The notes: generated by a model not told the origin, from the sequence alone. A DNA stretch of 64,000 nucleotides from Silicimonas sp. (GCA_022826385.1 JAJDUZ010000066.1:141596-205595), one strand, 5' to 3'; positions 20,039 through 29,210 are shown, counted from the stretch's first letter. Numbers and translations: made by a program.

Positions 20039-20595
20039 CAGTTCTTATTCTCGGAGTTCTGCTGTGGTGGGTGGCCCACCTGTTGAAACGCGTGGCACCT
20101 GCTGTGCGCGGCTCGTTGCAAGACCGGATGGGGGATGGTTCGAAGGGTGTTTTCGCTGTTCTGATCCTGCTGTCGGTCGTGCTGATGACGATCGGCTATC
20201 GTGGCTATACCGGCGAAGTTTACTGGACGCGGAACGCAGCGCTGGTTGGCATCAACAACCTTCTGATGCTGCTGGCGGTTTACCTCTTTGCCGCGTCTGG
20301 GGCACGTACCCGGATCACCAAGATCATTCGCCACCCGCAGCTGACTGCGTTCAAGGCCTGGGCCATTGCGCATCTTCTGGTCAACGGCGACATGGCATCT
20401 TTCATCCTGTTTGGCGGACTGCTGGCCTGGGCCGTGGTTTCTGTCATCGTTATAAACCGCCAGTCCGAGCCACCGGCACCGAAGGACGAATACCCGGTCC
20501 GCAAGGAAGTCAGCGCGATTATCGCAACGCTTGTGGTCTTCGGGCTCGTGTCGGGCGTGCACATCTGGCTGGGCTACAACCCGTTTGGAGCGTGA
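20035..20595 (+). CDS. NnrU-family membrane protein
   Basis: 186 residues with about five or six transmembrane helices (ILGVLLWWVAHLL, FAVLILLSVVLMTIGY, LLMLLAVYLFAAS, and so on). Motifs such as WWVAHLLKRVAP, and HPQLTAFKAWAIAHLLVNGD with GGLLAWAV, mark the NnrU family. Members were first named from nitric-oxide-respiration clusters, but relatives also occur far from denitrification genes, as here. The start overlaps the mcl2 stop (ATGA). GGAG for the next gene lies in its last codons, so mcl2-nnrU-mch look like one transcript. Confidence 0.85.
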   Translation: MTVLILGVLLWWVAHLLKRVAPAVRGSLQDRMGDGSKGVFAVLILLSVVLMTIGYRGYTGEVYWTRNAALVGINNLLMLLAVYLFAASGARTRITKIIRHPQLTAFKAWAIAHLLVNGDMASFILFGGLLAWAVVSVIVINRQSEPPAPKDEYPVRKEVSAIIATLVVFGLVSGVHIWLGYNPFGA

Positions 20596-20599
20596 TGTC

Positions 20600-21631
20600 G
20601 TGAAAACCAATCCCGGACGCTTTTTTGAAGATTACACGGTTGGCGAGACCATCCACCACGCTGTTCCACGAACACTGTCGGGTGGAGAGAAGGCGCTTTA
20701 TCACGCGCTCTATCCTTCGCGTCACGCGCTCTATTCCTCGGCTGATTTTGCAGCCTCATGCGGTTTGTCGGGGGCGCCATTCGATGATCTTCTGGTGTTC
20801 CACACGGTGTTCGGCAAGACGGTTCCCGATGTCTCGCTGAACGCGGTCGCCAATCTCGGGTATGCCGAAGGACGGTGGTTGAAGCCGGTTGTGCCGGGCG
20901 AAACCCTGACGGCCAGTTCGGATGTGATCGGGGTGAAACAGAACTCGAACGGGAAATCCGGTGTCGTCTGGGTCCGGACGACCGGGCGCAACGCGTCAGG
21001 CGAAACTGTGCTGGAATATGTACGCTGGGTCATGGTTCGAAAGCGTGATGTCGATGGGGCGGCGCCCGAGACCGTCATTCCCGAATTGAAACCTGCCCTG
21101 TCGGTGGGTGACCTTGTGCTTCCCGATACGCTTGATTTCACGGGATACGACTTTGGCCTTGCCGGAGAGCCGCACCGTTTCAGCGACTATCAGGTCGGCG
21201 AGAAGATCGACCACGTGGATCGCGTTACCGTCGAAGAAGCCGAGCACATGCTGGCAACGCGGCTTTGGCAGAACACGGCCAAGGTGCATTTCGACGCCAC
21301 CAACCGGGACGATGGCAAACGTCTGATCTATGGAGGGCACGTGATCTCGATGGCGCGGGCCTTGTCGTTCAACGGTCTGGCCAATGCCCAGATGATCGCC
21401 GGTCTGAACGGCGGCAGCCATGTCAGCCCGCTCTTTGCCGGTGACACGATTTGCGCGTGGTCCGAAGTTTTGGACAAGGCCGAGACGGCGGCGCCGGGCG
21501 TGGGCGCATTGCGCTTGCGGCTCGTTGCTCACAAGCCCGAGGCTGCGCCGTTCGAGCTTGGGGATGAGGCGGGCAAGTATGCGCCGGGTGTCCTTCTGGA
21601 CCTCGACTACTGGGCCCTCATCCCCCTGTGA
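20600..21631 (+). CDS. mch: Mesaconyl-CoA hydratase (beta-methylmalyl-CoA dehydratase)
   Basis: 343 residues made of two MaoC/hot-dog halves, the first beginning FFEDYTVGETIHHAVPRTLS, the second around FSDYQVGEKIDHVDRVTVEE. It interconverts mesaconyl-CoA and beta-methylmalyl-CoA in the ethylmalonyl-CoA pathway. The start is taken as GTG 20600 (GGAG at 20586-20589); an earlier ATG in frame would overlap nnrU by 65 bases. The position between mcl2 and sdhC is the order remembered for Rhodobacter sphaeroides, which supports the specific name over a generic MaoC dehydratase. Confidence 0.88.
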   Translation: MKTNPGRFFEDYTVGETIHHAVPRTLSGGEKALYHALYPSRHALYSSADFAASCGLSGAPFDDLLVFHTVFGKTVPDVSLNAVANLGYAEGRWLKPVVPGETLTASSDVIGVKQNSNGKSGVVWVRTTGRNASGETVLEYVRWVMVRKRDVDGAAPETVIPELKPALSVGDLVLPDTLDFTGYDFGLAGEPHRFSDYQVGEKIDHVDRVTVEEAEHMLATRLWQNTAKVHFDATNRDDGKRLIYGGHVISMARALSFNGLANAQMIAGLNGGSHVSPLFAGDTICAWSEVLDKAETAAPGVGALRLRLVAHKPEAAPFELGDEAGKYAPGVLLDLDYWALIPL

Positions 21632-21650
21632 TCGTTAACATCCCGTAACG

Positions 21651-21680
21651 TGTGATCACACTTTTCCTGAGTGTGATCAC
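21651..21680. promoter_or_regulatory. Paired GTGATCAC palindromes upstream of sdhC
   Basis: Exact GTGATCAC palindromes occur at 21652-21659 (within TGTGATCACA) and 21673-21680, 21 bp apart, 117-146 bases before the sdhC start. An imperfect half (GTGATCGT) precedes them at 21628-21635 over the mch stop. Site sequence, spacing and the TTTTCC in the spacer match the element upstream of sucC. This is likely the operator or activator region of the sdh operon; the protein that binds is not known from the sequence. Confidence 0.72.
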
Positions 21681-21796
21681 GATTCTGAAAAAAATGCTGC
21701 ATGTTGGCGCCAACGGGTGCGCTTCTGCGCCGCAGAGGCGTGACACGCCCATATTTCTTGATAGAAACCAGCGAGCCACGAGAAGGAGCCCGCACG

Positions 21797-22180
21797 ATGG
21801 CCGATGTGAACCGCGGAAACCGACCGCTGTCACCACACTTGTCGATCTATCGACCGCAATTGACGTCCATGACCTCGATCTTCACCCGGATCACCGGGAC
21901 GGGGCTGGTCGTTGGCGGGTCGCTGGTTGTCTGGTGGCTTCTGGCAGCGGCCTCGTCGCCCGAGTATTTCGCGGTGGCCGATGGTGTGATCACTTCCTTC
22001 CTTGGCGACATCGTTATGGCGCTATCGCTGCTTGCCCTGTGGTACCACGCGCTGGCTGGTCTGCGTCACCTCTATTGGGACACGGGCAAAGGGCTGGACG
22101 TCGAAACGGCCGAGAAACTTGGATTAGGTATCATGGGCGCCTCTGTTGTGCTGACCCTGATTTCCCTTATCCTGATCTGA
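21797..22180 (+). CDS. sdhC: Succinate dehydrogenase cytochrome b556 subunit
   Basis: 127 residues with three transmembrane helices. The N-terminal SdhC motif RPLSPHLSIYRPQLTSM is followed by SIFTRITGTGL, and the haem-ligand region LWYHALAGLRHLYWD follows. It anchors SdhAB and binds haem b and quinone. AAGGAG at 21783-21788 precedes ATG 21797; longer frames upstream are not supported. An exact GTGATCAC also lies inside the gene at 21986-21993, possibly by chance. Confidence 0.95.
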   Translation: MADVNRGNRPLSPHLSIYRPQLTSMTSIFTRITGTGLVVGGSLVVWWLLAAASSPEYFAVADGVITSFLGDIVMALSLLALWYHALAGLRHLYWDTGKGLDVETAEKLGLGIMGASVVLTLISLILI

Positions 22181-22192
22181 GGAGCGTTGACG

Positions 22193-22564
22193 ATGTCCTA
22201 TCTCACTGATCTCAAGCGCGCCGTTGGTCACGGATCGGCCCGCGAAGGCACGATGCGGCACTGGGCGATGACCAAATCCAGCGTCGCGTTGCTGATCCTG
22301 ACGCCGCTTTTCATCTTCACGTTCGGCCCGATGCTGGGCGAACCGCATGACGAGGTGCTGGCCTATTTCTCGCGCCCGTTTCCCGCGATCGTGGCTGGCC
22401 TGATGATTGTCGTCGGCTTCATGCACTTCAAAACCGGTATCCAGATGGTGATCGAAGACTACATGCACGGGCTGGCCCGCGAGTACACGATCATCGCCAC
22501 CACTTGTCTCTCATATGCTGCTGCGGCGGTGGGCGTCTTCGCCCTGGCCCGGATGGCACTTTAA
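22193..22564 (+). CDS. sdhD: Succinate dehydrogenase membrane anchor subunit
   Basis: 123 residues with three transmembrane helices. The SdhD pattern includes RAVGHGSAREGTMRHWAMTK near the N-terminus, and MHFKTGIQMVIEDYMHG, which holds the conserved His and Asp-Tyr pair at the quinone/haem site. ATG 22193 follows GGAG at 22181-22184; the TTG at 22187 is less likely. It forms the complex II membrane part with SdhC. Confidence 0.94.
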   Translation: MSYLTDLKRAVGHGSAREGTMRHWAMTKSSVALLILTPLFIFTFGPMLGEPHDEVLAYFSRPFPAIVAGLMIVVGFMHFKTGIQMVIEDYMHGLAREYTIIATTCLSYAAAAVGVFALARMAL

Positions 22565-22576
22565 GGACCGCCCGAC

Positions 22577-24382
22577 ATGGCAGCTTACGAATACGAAACC
22601 CATGAATATGACTGCATCGTGGTGGGCGCCGGTGGCTCGGGCCTGCGGGCGACGCTGGGCATGGCCGAACAAGGCTTGCGCACGGCCTGCATCACCAAGG
22701 TGTTCCCGACACGCTCGCACACCGTTGCGGCACAGGGCGGCATCGCCGCATCGCTGGGCAACATGGGGCCGGATCATTGGCAATGGCACATGTACGACAC
22801 CGTCAAAGGGTCGGACTGGCTTGGGGATACCGACGCGATGGAGTACCTCGCACGAGAAGCCCCGAAAGCGGTCTATGAACTGGAACACTATGGCGTGCCT
22901 TTCTCGCGCACCGAAGCAGGCAAGATTTACCAGCGTCCGTTCGGAGGTCACACGACCGAGTTTGGCGAAGGCCCGCCGGTGCAACGCACTTGTGCTGCCG
23001 CCGACCGGACCGGGCACGCGATCCTGCACACGCTGTATGGTCAAAGCCTGAAGAACAGTGCCGAGTTCTATATCGAGTACTTTGCGATTGACCTGATCAT
23101 GGCCGAAGACGGCACCTGCCAGGGCGTCGTGGCGTGGTGCCTGGATGATGGCTCGATCCACGTCTTCAACGCCAAGATGACGGTTCTGGCCACGGGCGGC
23201 TATGGCCGGGCCTATTTCAGCGCAACCTCGGCGCATACTTGCACTGGTGACGGCGGCGGGATGGTCGCACGCGCTGGCCTGCCTTTGCAGGATATGGAGT
23301 TCGTTCAGTTCCACCCGACGGGCATCTATGGTTCGGGCTGCCTTATCACTGAAGGCGCGCGGGGCGAGGGCGGGTACCTCACCAATTCGGATGGCGAGCG
23401 GTTCATGGAACGCTATGCGCCGACCTATAAGGACCTTGCGTCGCGCGACGTCGTCAGCCGCTGCATGACGATGGAAATCCGCGAAGGCCGGGGTGTCGGT
23501 GCCGAGGGCGATCACATCCATCTGCACCTGAACCACTTGCCGCCCGAGACGCTGGCTGAACGTCTGCCGGGTATCTCGGAAAGCGCGCGCATCTTTGCGG
23601 GTGTCGATCTGACCAAGGAGCCGATCCCGGTTCTGCCGACGGTTCATTACAACATGGGCGGTATCCCGACGAACTATTGGGGCGAAGTTCTGAACCCCAC
23701 CAAGAAAAACCCCGATGCCGTGACACCGGGCCTGATGGCAGTGGGCGAAGCCGGATGCGCCAGTGTGCACGGGGCGAACCGCCTGGGCTCGAACTCGCTG
23801 ATCGATCTTGTGGTCTTCGGCCGCGCGGCCGGCATTCGCGCTGGCGAAGTTGTCGATCGCACGAAAGGCAATCCTTCGCTCAATCAGGCGTCGATCGACG
23901 CAGCGCTCGACCGGTTCGACACTCTGCGTCATGCTGACGGCGGGGTCGCGACAGCCGAGTTGAGGTTGGAAATGCAGAAAGCCATGCAGGCTGACGCCGC
24001 CGTCTTCCGCACGGACAAGACCCTTGGCGAAGGCGTGAAGAAGATGACCGACATCGCCGCCAAGATGAACGACATCAAGGTGACGGACCGGTCACTGGTC
24101 TGGAACTCGGACCTGATGGAAACGCTCGAGCTTGAGAACCTGATGCCGAACGCGCTGGCGACCATCGTCAGTGCAGAAGCGCGGAAGGAAAGCCGGGGGG
24201 CGCATGCCCATGAAGATTATCCCGATCGTGACGACAAGACGTGGCGGAAGCACACCCTTGCAGTGGTCGACGGCAAGGACGTCACCCTTAATTATCGCGG
24301 CGTCCATCTGGACCCGCTGACAACCGAAGATCAGGGCGGCATCGAGATGAAAAAGATTGCCCCCAAGGCGCGGGTGTACTGA
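22577..24382 (+). CDS. sdhA: Succinate dehydrogenase flavoprotein subunit
   Basis: 601 residues. The FAD-binding motif [19 protein letters not shown] leads to [19 protein letters not shown], where His48 should carry covalent FAD. The active-site sequence [21 protein letters not shown] and the C-terminal Arg region are present. It oxidises succinate to fumarate on the cytoplasmic side of complex II. Its stop overlaps the next start by one base. Confidence 0.97.
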   Translation: MAAYEYETHEYDCIVVGAGGSGLRATLGMAEQGLRTACITKVFPTRSHTVAAQGGIAASLGNMGPDHWQWHMYDTVKGSDWLGDTDAMEYLAREAPKAVYELEHYGVPFSRTEAGKIYQRPFGGHTTEFGEGPPVQRTCAAADRTGHAILHTLYGQSLKNSAEFYIEYFAIDLIMAEDGTCQGVVAWCLDDGSIHVFNAKMTVLATGGYGRAYFSATSAHTCTGDGGGMVARAGLPLQDMEFVQFHPTGIYGSGCLITEGARGEGGYLTNSDGERFMERYAPTYKDLASRDVVSRCMTMEIREGRGVGAEGDHIHLHLNHLPPETLAERLPGISESARIFAGVDLTKEPIPVLPTVHYNMGGIPTNYWGEVLNPTKKNPDAVTPGLMAVGEAGCASVHGANRLGSNSLIDLVVFGRAAGIRAGEVVDRTKGNPSLNQASIDAALDRFDTLRHADGGVATAELRLEMQKAMQADAAVFRTDKTLGEGVKKMTDIAAKMNDIKVTDRSLVWNSDLMETLELENLMPNALATIVSAEARKESRGAHAHEDYPDRDDKTWRKHTLAVVDGKDVTLNYRGVHLDPLTTEDQGGIEMKKIAPKARVY

Positions 24383-24660
24383 TGCGACACGGCATCCTCA
24401 CAGCCGTCCTGCTGCTTGCGGCCTGTGGGCCTGTTTCGCCCGAACGCGCGGCAGATATGTGCGAAGAACGGGCGCGTGCGGCGACGGGCCCGACGGGAGA
24501 GATCGGGATTGGCGTTGGGTCAAACGGTGGAAGCGGCAGCTTCGAGATTGGTGTGACCAGCGATTACTTGCGTGGCCGCGACCCGTATGTCGTTTACGAC
24601 GAATGCGTCCGTCAAAAAACGGGGCAAGGCCCCATACGGCCTTTGGTGTTGGAGCGCTGA
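24382..24660 (+). CDS. Small lipoprotein inside the sdh operon (first of two)
   Basis: 92 residues. A short lipoprotein signal (ILTAVLLLAACGP) has its lipobox Cys at about residue 16. The mature part has two further Cys (MCEER and ECVRQ) and a Gly/Ser-rich middle (GVGSNGGSGSFEIGV). The start overlaps the sdhA stop (TGATG), so translation should be coupled. It is unrecognised, but small hypothetical genes between sdhA and sdhB are remembered from Rhodobacter. A role in complex II assembly or in the envelope is only a guess. Confidence 0.75.
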   Translation: MRHGILTAVLLLAACGPVSPERAADMCEERARAATGPTGEIGIGVGSNGGSGSFEIGVTSDYLRGRDPYVVYDECVRQKTGQGPIRPLVLER

Positions 24661-24663
24661 ACC

Positions 24664-24984
24664 ATGATTCGACCTGTTCTTGTTGCGATGACTTTACCCC
24701 TGCTGGTGGCGTGCACAGCCGAGCAGCAGGACGAACTGACGCGCGACGCGGCCAAGCGCGCGGTGCGGCCGGTGCTGGAGGATCGTTTGCCCGGAGTTCC
24801 GGTCGAACCGGCGACGGATTGCGTCATCGACAACGCAACGTCGGGAGAACTTCTGTCGCTGGCGGCAGATGCAGTCACCGGCCCAACCGCAAATACAGTA
24901 GAAATCGTTTCGGATATCGCCTCGCGCCCCGAAACCATTCGTTGCCTGGCGACAGAGGGTCTGCCCGCCCTTCTGACGTTTTGA
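24664..24984 (+). CDS. Small lipoprotein inside the sdh operon (second of two)
   Basis: 106 residues with a lipoprotein signal (VAMTLPLLVACTA; the lipobox is LVAC). The mature part is helical and charged (EQQDELTRDAAKRAVRPVLE) and carries two later Cys (ATDCVIDN and IRCLATEG). It begins 3 bases after the preceding lipoprotein gene and 18 bases before sdhB, within one transcript. Function unknown. Confidence 0.72.
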   Translation: MIRPVLVAMTLPLLVACTAEQQDELTRDAAKRAVRPVLEDRLPGVPVEPATDCVIDNATSGELLSLAADAVTGPTANTVEIVSDIASRPETIRCLATEGLPALLTF

Positions 24985-25002
24985 CCTGAAGAGGAACGTT
25001 TC

Positions 25003-25797
25003 ATGGTTCAATTCAACCTGCCCAAGAACTCGACGATCCGCACCGGCAAGACATGGCCGAAGCCTGACGGCGCGACGAATGTTCGGAAGGTGAATATCTA
25101 TCGCTGGAACCCCGACGATGGTGAGAACCCGCGGGTCGACACATATTTCGTCGACATGGACACCTGTGGTCCGATGGTTTTGGACATCCTCATCAAGATC
25201 AAGAACGAGATCGATCCCACTTTGACCTTCCGTCGCTCCTGCCGCGAAGGCATTTGCGGGTCATGCGCGATGAATATCGGTGGTGTGAAAAGCCGGGGCA
25301 TCAATACGCTGGCCTGCATCTATGGCCATGATGAAATCGAGGGCGATATCGCGATCTATCCGTTGCCGCATATGCCGGTCATCAAGGATTTGATCCCGGA
25401 TTTGACGCATTTCTATGCGCAGCATGCGTCGATCATGCCGTGGCTTGAAACCAAGACGAACCGGCCCGCGAAGGAATGGAAGCAGTCGATCGAGGACCGG
25501 AAGAAGCTGGATGGGCTTTATGAGTGTGTGATGTGCGCGTCGTGCTCGACCTCGTGCCCGTCCTATTGGTGGAACGGGGACCGTTACTTGGGGCCAGCGG
25601 CGCTGCTGCATGCCTATCGCTGGATCATCGACAGCCGGGATGAAGCGACGGGCGAGCGTTTGGATGAATTGGAAGATCCGTTCAAACTCTATCGCTGTCA
25701 CACGATCATGAACTGCGCCAAGACCTGCCCGAAGGGTCTGAACCCGGCCAAGGCAATTGCCGAGATCAAGAAGATGATGGTCGAGCGCGTCGTCTGA
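25003..25797 (+). CDS. sdhB: Succinate dehydrogenase iron-sulfur subunit
   Basis: 264 residues. The [2Fe-2S] ligands are in [16 protein letters not shown]; the [4Fe-4S] and [3Fe-4S] ligands are in [16 protein letters not shown] and [17 protein letters not shown]. It passes electrons from FAD to the membrane quinone site. GAGG precedes the ATG. It is separated from sdhA by two lipoprotein genes, unlike the enterobacterial order. Confidence 0.97.
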   Translation: MVQFNLPKNSTIRTGKTWPKPDGATNVRKVNIYRWNPDDGENPRVDTYFVDMDTCGPMVLDILIKIKNEIDPTLTFRRSCREGICGSCAMNIGGVKSRGINTLACIYGHDEIEGDIAIYPLPHMPVIKDLIPDLTHFYAQHASIMPWLETKTNRPAKEWKQSIEDRKKLDGLYECVMCASCSTSCPSYWWNGDRYLGPAALLHAYRWIIDSRDEATGERLDELEDPFKLYRCHTIMNCAKTCPKGLNPAKAIAEIKKMMVERVV

Positions 25798-25830
25798 GGT
25801 TTTGCGCCCGGGCTTCGCCCGGTCGCCCCG

Positions 25831-25884
25831 CTGGGGGAGTTTCACTCCCCCAGACCCCCAGAAAGTATTTCTGAACAGAAGAAG
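25831..25884 (+). repeat. Hairpin-tail intergenic repeat after sdhB
   Basis: A perfect 10-bp stem with loop TTC (CTGGGGGAGT at 25831-25840, ACTCCCCCAG at 25844-25853) is followed by ACCCCCAG and the tail GTATTTCTGAACAGAAGAAG (25865-25884). The hairpin can terminate the sdh transcript. Similar hairpin plus GTATTT-type tails occur at 29134-29210 and, on the other strand, 57137-57172. I recall this as a dispersed element of Rhodobacterales genomes. Confidence 0.65.
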
Positions 25885-25994
25885 AGCCTGCGCGGTTTCT
25901 GCACCTTCTGCGTGAAGTCTTGACACGTCTGCACGCCTTGTCCGCGTTCCTTGCGCGTCCTGCGCGGGCGATTTGCGGATCGTGGTTCGTAAAC

Positions 25995-26020
25995 CTCCTT
26001 TGACTTCAGATCAAAGGGAG
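25995..26020 (+). promoter_or_regulatory. Hairpin covering the creD ribosome-binding site
   Basis: CTCCTTTGA (25995-26003) can pair with TCAAAGGGAG (26011-26020), with one bulge and a seven-base loop. The GGGAG in the 3' arm is the likely ribosome site, seven bases before the creD ATG. Folding would hide it, so translation could be controlled. This is inferred from base pairing only. Confidence 0.35.
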
Positions 26021-26027
26021 AGGGACC

Positions 26028-27440
26028 ATGTTTCGTTCTGCAGGTGTCAGGTTCATTGTTGTCGGCGTGCTTGCGCTGCTCATGTTCATTCCATTGGGAT
26101 TGGTCAGCGATGTCATACAGGAGCGATCGCGTTATTCGGACAGCACGGTTCGCGATATCAGCCACGAATGGGGCGGTGCGCAGTTGCTGTCGGGACCGCT
26201 ACTGGTTGTGCCCGTCACGGAAGATGTCGTCTATGAACGGAAGCGCGAAGCCATCGATCCGGTGACCGGGCGGACGCTGCGGGATGAGAAGAACTACATC
26301 ATCTACGAGCACTATGACGAGACGGTCACCGAGACGCGGCCGTCCGTTTATCTCTACCCGGATGTGTTCGAACTCAATGTCGACACCCGCTCGCAGACCA
26401 GGCATCGCGGCATCTTTTCGGTTCCTGTCTATACAGCGGATGTTGGTCTGAACTTCGCGTTTGACACGGATGCCGTTAAAAGCGTCTTGACGGGGGACGA
26501 GCAGGTTCAATGGGACGCTGCTGAATTGCGGGTACATCTCGACAGCAACCGGGCGCTTCGGGGTGAGACGGCCCTTGCCGCCGGTGAGGCCCGCTTCGAT
26601 CTTGAGCCCATTCCGCATCGGGATGGCGTCTTGACCGGCATTTACTCGCAGCTGGGCGATCCGCGTGATCTGGGCGCGATGTCGCTGGAGCTTTCGTTGA
26701 ACGGGGCGCAGCATTTTGGTGTTGCAGCGGTTGGTCGGCTGAGCCGGATGACGATGACCAGCGACTGGCCGGATCCGAGCTTTGTCGGAAGCTTCCTGCC
26801 GGATGCGTCGAACATCGCGGAAGACGGCTTCACCGCGACCTGGACCGTCCCGCATCTGGCGCGATCTCTGCCGCAGGTCTCGCGCGAGATGCCGGATCGC
26901 GTGGCGCGCCGGATTGCGAACATGGAAGTGCGGTTCCTGACGCCCAACGACTTTTACCAGAAGGCGTGGCGCGCGGCCCGGTATGGTATTCTGTTCATCG
27001 GGCTGACCTTCCTGACCATTCTTCTTTTGGATCGCACCAGCGCGCGTCCTGCGCATCCGGTTCAGTATCTGATGGTTGGGCTTGCGCAGTCGGTCTTTGT
27101 TCTGCTGATGGTTGCCTATGCCGAGCAGATCGGATTCACGGCCGCTTACGCGGTGGCGGCCGGGGCCACGATTGGATTGCTGGGGCTCTTTGGGGCGACT
27201 GCGTTGAAGCTGGGGCGTCGCACCGGGTTGCTCGTGGCCATGCTGGTGGCTGTCTATGCCGTTCTTTTCCTGATCCTTCGAAGCGCTGACTACGCGCTTC
27301 TCGCGGGTGCCACGCTGGCCTTTGTCGCCCTCGCATTGACCATGTGGCTGACCCGAAACGAAGACTGGGGTGGGGGAGACCGCCCGCGGTTCCGGTGGTC
27401 GCGCCGCGCGGATCCGGGTGCCCCCGAACAGGCCACCTGA
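26028..27440 (+). CDS. creD: CreD-family inner-membrane protein
   Basis: 470 residues. One N-terminal helix (FIVVGVLALLMFIPLGLV) is followed by a large periplasmic domain with DISHEWGGAQLLSGPLLVVPV, the family signature. The C-terminal half has several more helices (GILFIGLTFLTILLL onward). CreD proteins affect cell-envelope integrity and beta-lactam or colicin tolerance in other bacteria; the molecular activity is unknown. No creBC two-component genes are adjacent. The Arg/Pro-rich tail is cytoplasmic. Confidence 0.88.
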   Translation: MFRSAGVRFIVVGVLALLMFIPLGLVSDVIQERSRYSDSTVRDISHEWGGAQLLSGPLLVVPVTEDVVYERKREAIDPVTGRTLRDEKNYIIYEHYDETVTETRPSVYLYPDVFELNVDTRSQTRHRGIFSVPVYTADVGLNFAFDTDAVKSVLTGDEQVQWDAAELRVHLDSNRALRGETALAAGEARFDLEPIPHRDGVLTGIYSQLGDPRDLGAMSLELSLNGAQHFGVAAVGRLSRMTMTSDWPDPSFVGSFLPDASNIAEDGFTATWTVPHLARSLPQVSREMPDRVARRIANMEVRFLTPNDFYQKAWRAARYGILFIGLTFLTILLLDRTSARPAHPVQYLMVGLAQSVFVLLMVAYAEQIGFTAAYAVAAGATIGLLGLFGATALKLGRRTGLLVAMLVAVYAVLFLILRSADYALLAGATLAFVALALTMWLTRNEDWGGGDRPRFRWSRRADPGAPEQAT

Positions 27441-27450
27441 CAGGTCTTCG

Positions 27451-27478
27451 CGTCCGGCGGCCCTCTGGTCGCCGGACG
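27451..27478 (+). terminator. Hairpin after creD
   Basis: A perfect 9-bp stem, CGTCCGGCG (27451-27459) with CGCCGGACG (27470-27478), begins 10 bases after the creD stop. It is followed by AATTTGT, a weak T-rich tail. It probably ends the creD transcript. Confidence 0.55.
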
Positions 27479-27521
27479 AATTTGTGCCTAGGCTTCCGGG
27501 AGACGAACGGGAGCCTTTGTC

Positions 27522-28361
27522 ATGTCGAACCCCCCAGCAGATGCAGAGGCGCGACGCGCCATTCCACCGGTCATTTGCTATCCTGAGGATACGCTGTCGA
27601 AACCGGATGTGGCGGGATATCGAAGTGCCTTTGAAACCTATCGGAAGACCGACGAGGTGACGGTTGCGCCTCGGGATGCCGCGTGTTTCCGGCTTCCGGC
27701 AGGTGGGGCATTTCGGATCACCTCGGTCGAGGCGCCGCAGGTCGGTGATCTGAACATCTGGAATGCGGATGACCTGTCAGAGCGGTTCTTCTCTGGCAAG
27801 ACCCGCGCTTTGCACGGCACGCATGTTTCGACCGGGGACCGGCTCTGGTCATCTTTGCCGTTCCTGCGTCCGCTTGCGACGATCATCGAGGACACGCTGG
27901 ACTGGTATGGATTGGACGCGTTCGGTGGCGGGGTACACGATGTGATCGGCACGCGCTGCGATCCTTACACCGGTCGCCTGTTATCAGGTGACGATTACCA
28001 TCATTGCTGTCACTCGAACCTGAGCCGCGCGCTGGCGGATGAGCTTTCGATCCCGGTGACGGAAGCTGAACTGCATGTACACGACGTGCTAAATGTCTTC
28101 ATGTGCACGGGGTTCACCCGCGATACAGGGCAGTACTTCATGAAGGCCTCGCCGGTTCGCCCGGGCGACTATATCACCTTCTTCGCCGAGGCGCCGCTTC
28201 TGGGGGCCTTGTCGGCCTGTCCGGGAGGCGATTGCAGCGCATCGCATTCGTCAGACGAGGCCCGCTGCGCGCCGTTGCTTGTCGAGGTGTTTGAAGGGAC
28301 GCCACCTGCAGGCTGGACGCCGGCCGAGCCGTCGCCCTATCCGCGCACGCATGGGGTTTAA
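27522..28361 (+). CDS. DUF1989 / urea carboxylase-associated family protein
   Basis: 279 residues. The DUF1989 pattern is visible in [44 protein letters not shown] and [14 protein letters not shown], followed by [14 protein letters not shown] and LSACPGGDC. The Cys/His-rich sites suggest metal binding. Relatives are found beside urea amidolyase genes, or stand alone as here. The biochemical role is not established. GGGAG lies eight bases before the ATG, and the stop overlaps the convergent deoD stop by 4 bases. Confidence 0.82.
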   Translation: MSNPPADAEARRAIPPVICYPEDTLSKPDVAGYRSAFETYRKTDEVTVAPRDAACFRLPAGGAFRITSVEAPQVGDLNIWNADDLSERFFSGKTRALHGTHVSTGDRLWSSLPFLRPLATIIEDTLDWYGLDAFGGGVHDVIGTRCDPYTGRLLSGDDYHHCCHSNLSRALADELSIPVTEAELHVHDVLNVFMCTGFTRDTGQYFMKASPVRPGDYITFFAEAPLLGALSACPGGDCSASHSSDEARCAPLLVEVFEGTPPAGWTPAEPSPYPRTHGV

Positions 28362-29068
28362 GATTCTGCGAACGCCGCTTCGAGAGCGATTTCGACCATG
28401 TCACCAAAGGTTCTTTCCCGGTCTTCCGAGGGAAGCGCTTCGCCAGTGAGCAGGTGATCGGACACCGTGAGCACCGCAAGGGCGCGGCAGCCATACCGCG
28501 CGGCGAGCGTATAGAGTTCGGCGGCTTCCATCTCGACGCCCAGTATGCCGTGACGGGTCATTTGCTCGTTCAGGTCAGGGCGCTCGTCATAGAACACGTC
28601 CGAGGAATAGATGCCGCCGACATGGGGTGTCGCGCCTTTCCCCTCGGCGGCACGGACTGCGGCGCGCAGCAAGGACCAATCGGCGCTGGGCGCAAAGTTC
28701 AGTTCGCGAAAGATGCCGCGTGACGGGGTTGAAACCGTGCTGGCCGTCATGGCGATGATGATGTCGCGGACTTTCACAGCCTGTTGCATGCCGCCGCAGG
28801 AGCCGATGCGGATCAATGTCTTGGCGCCATAATCCTTGATCAATTCGTTCACATAGATCGACAGCGACGGCATCCCCATGCCGGACCCGTGAATGGTGAC
28901 CTTGTTGCCTTTCCACGTGCCAGTGAAGCCCAGCATGCCGCGGACCTCGTTGACCAGTTTGGCGTCTTCAAGAAACGTTTCAGCCGCCCATTTCGCGCGA
29001 TACGGGTCGCCCGGCATCAGCACGGTTTCGGCAATCTCTCCGGGGGCGGCGCCGATATGGACGGTCAT
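28358..29068 (-). CDS. deoD: Purine-nucleoside phosphorylase, DeoD type
   Basis: 236 residues of the hexameric PNP family: [21 protein letters not shown] at the start, [24 protein letters not shown] (phosphate site) and [17 protein letters not shown] (nucleoside-binding Glu and Met). The catalytic Asp lies in [12 protein letters not shown]. It splits purine (deoxy)nucleosides with phosphate. A BMP-type importer, probably for nucleosides, is encoded about 20 kb away. Confidence 0.95.
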   Translation of the reverse strand: MTVHIGAAPGEIAETVLMPGDPYRAKWAAETFLEDAKLVNEVRGMLGFTGTWKGNKVTIHGSGMGMPSLSIYVNELIKDYGAKTLIRIGSCGGMQQAVKVRDIIIAMTASTVSTPSRGIFRELNFAPSADWSLLRAAVRAAEGKGATPHVGGIYSSDVFYDERPDLNEQMTRHGILGVEMEAAELYTLAARYGCRALAVLTVSDHLLTGEALPSEDRERTFGDMVEIALEAAFAES

Positions 29069-29133
29069 CTGGGCTCTCCTGTTTGCGTGGTGTCCACAGG
29101 ACCATGGCCGATGCTTTGGGGCGGGTAAAGCAT

Positions 29134-29210
29134 TGCGCGCCTTCGGCGCACACGATTATTGCGTCGGCCCTTGGCCGCCGCGAGATGCGTATTTTCGAAG
29201 AGATGAAGAG
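29134..29210 (+). repeat. Hairpin-tail intergenic repeat between deoD and ecm
   Basis: A short hairpin (TGCGC 29134-29138 with GCGCA 29146-29150) is followed some 40 bases later by the tail GTATTTTCGAAGAGATGAAG (29189-29208), ending next to the ecm stop codon. The tail resembles that at 25865-25884. The element fills the gap between the deoD start and the ecm stop. Confidence 0.5.

Noticed and set aside
21986..21993. GTGATCAC inside sdhC as a third operator
   Set aside because: One chance occurrence of an 8-mer is expected in a window this size and it has no partner at 21 bp; kept only as a note.
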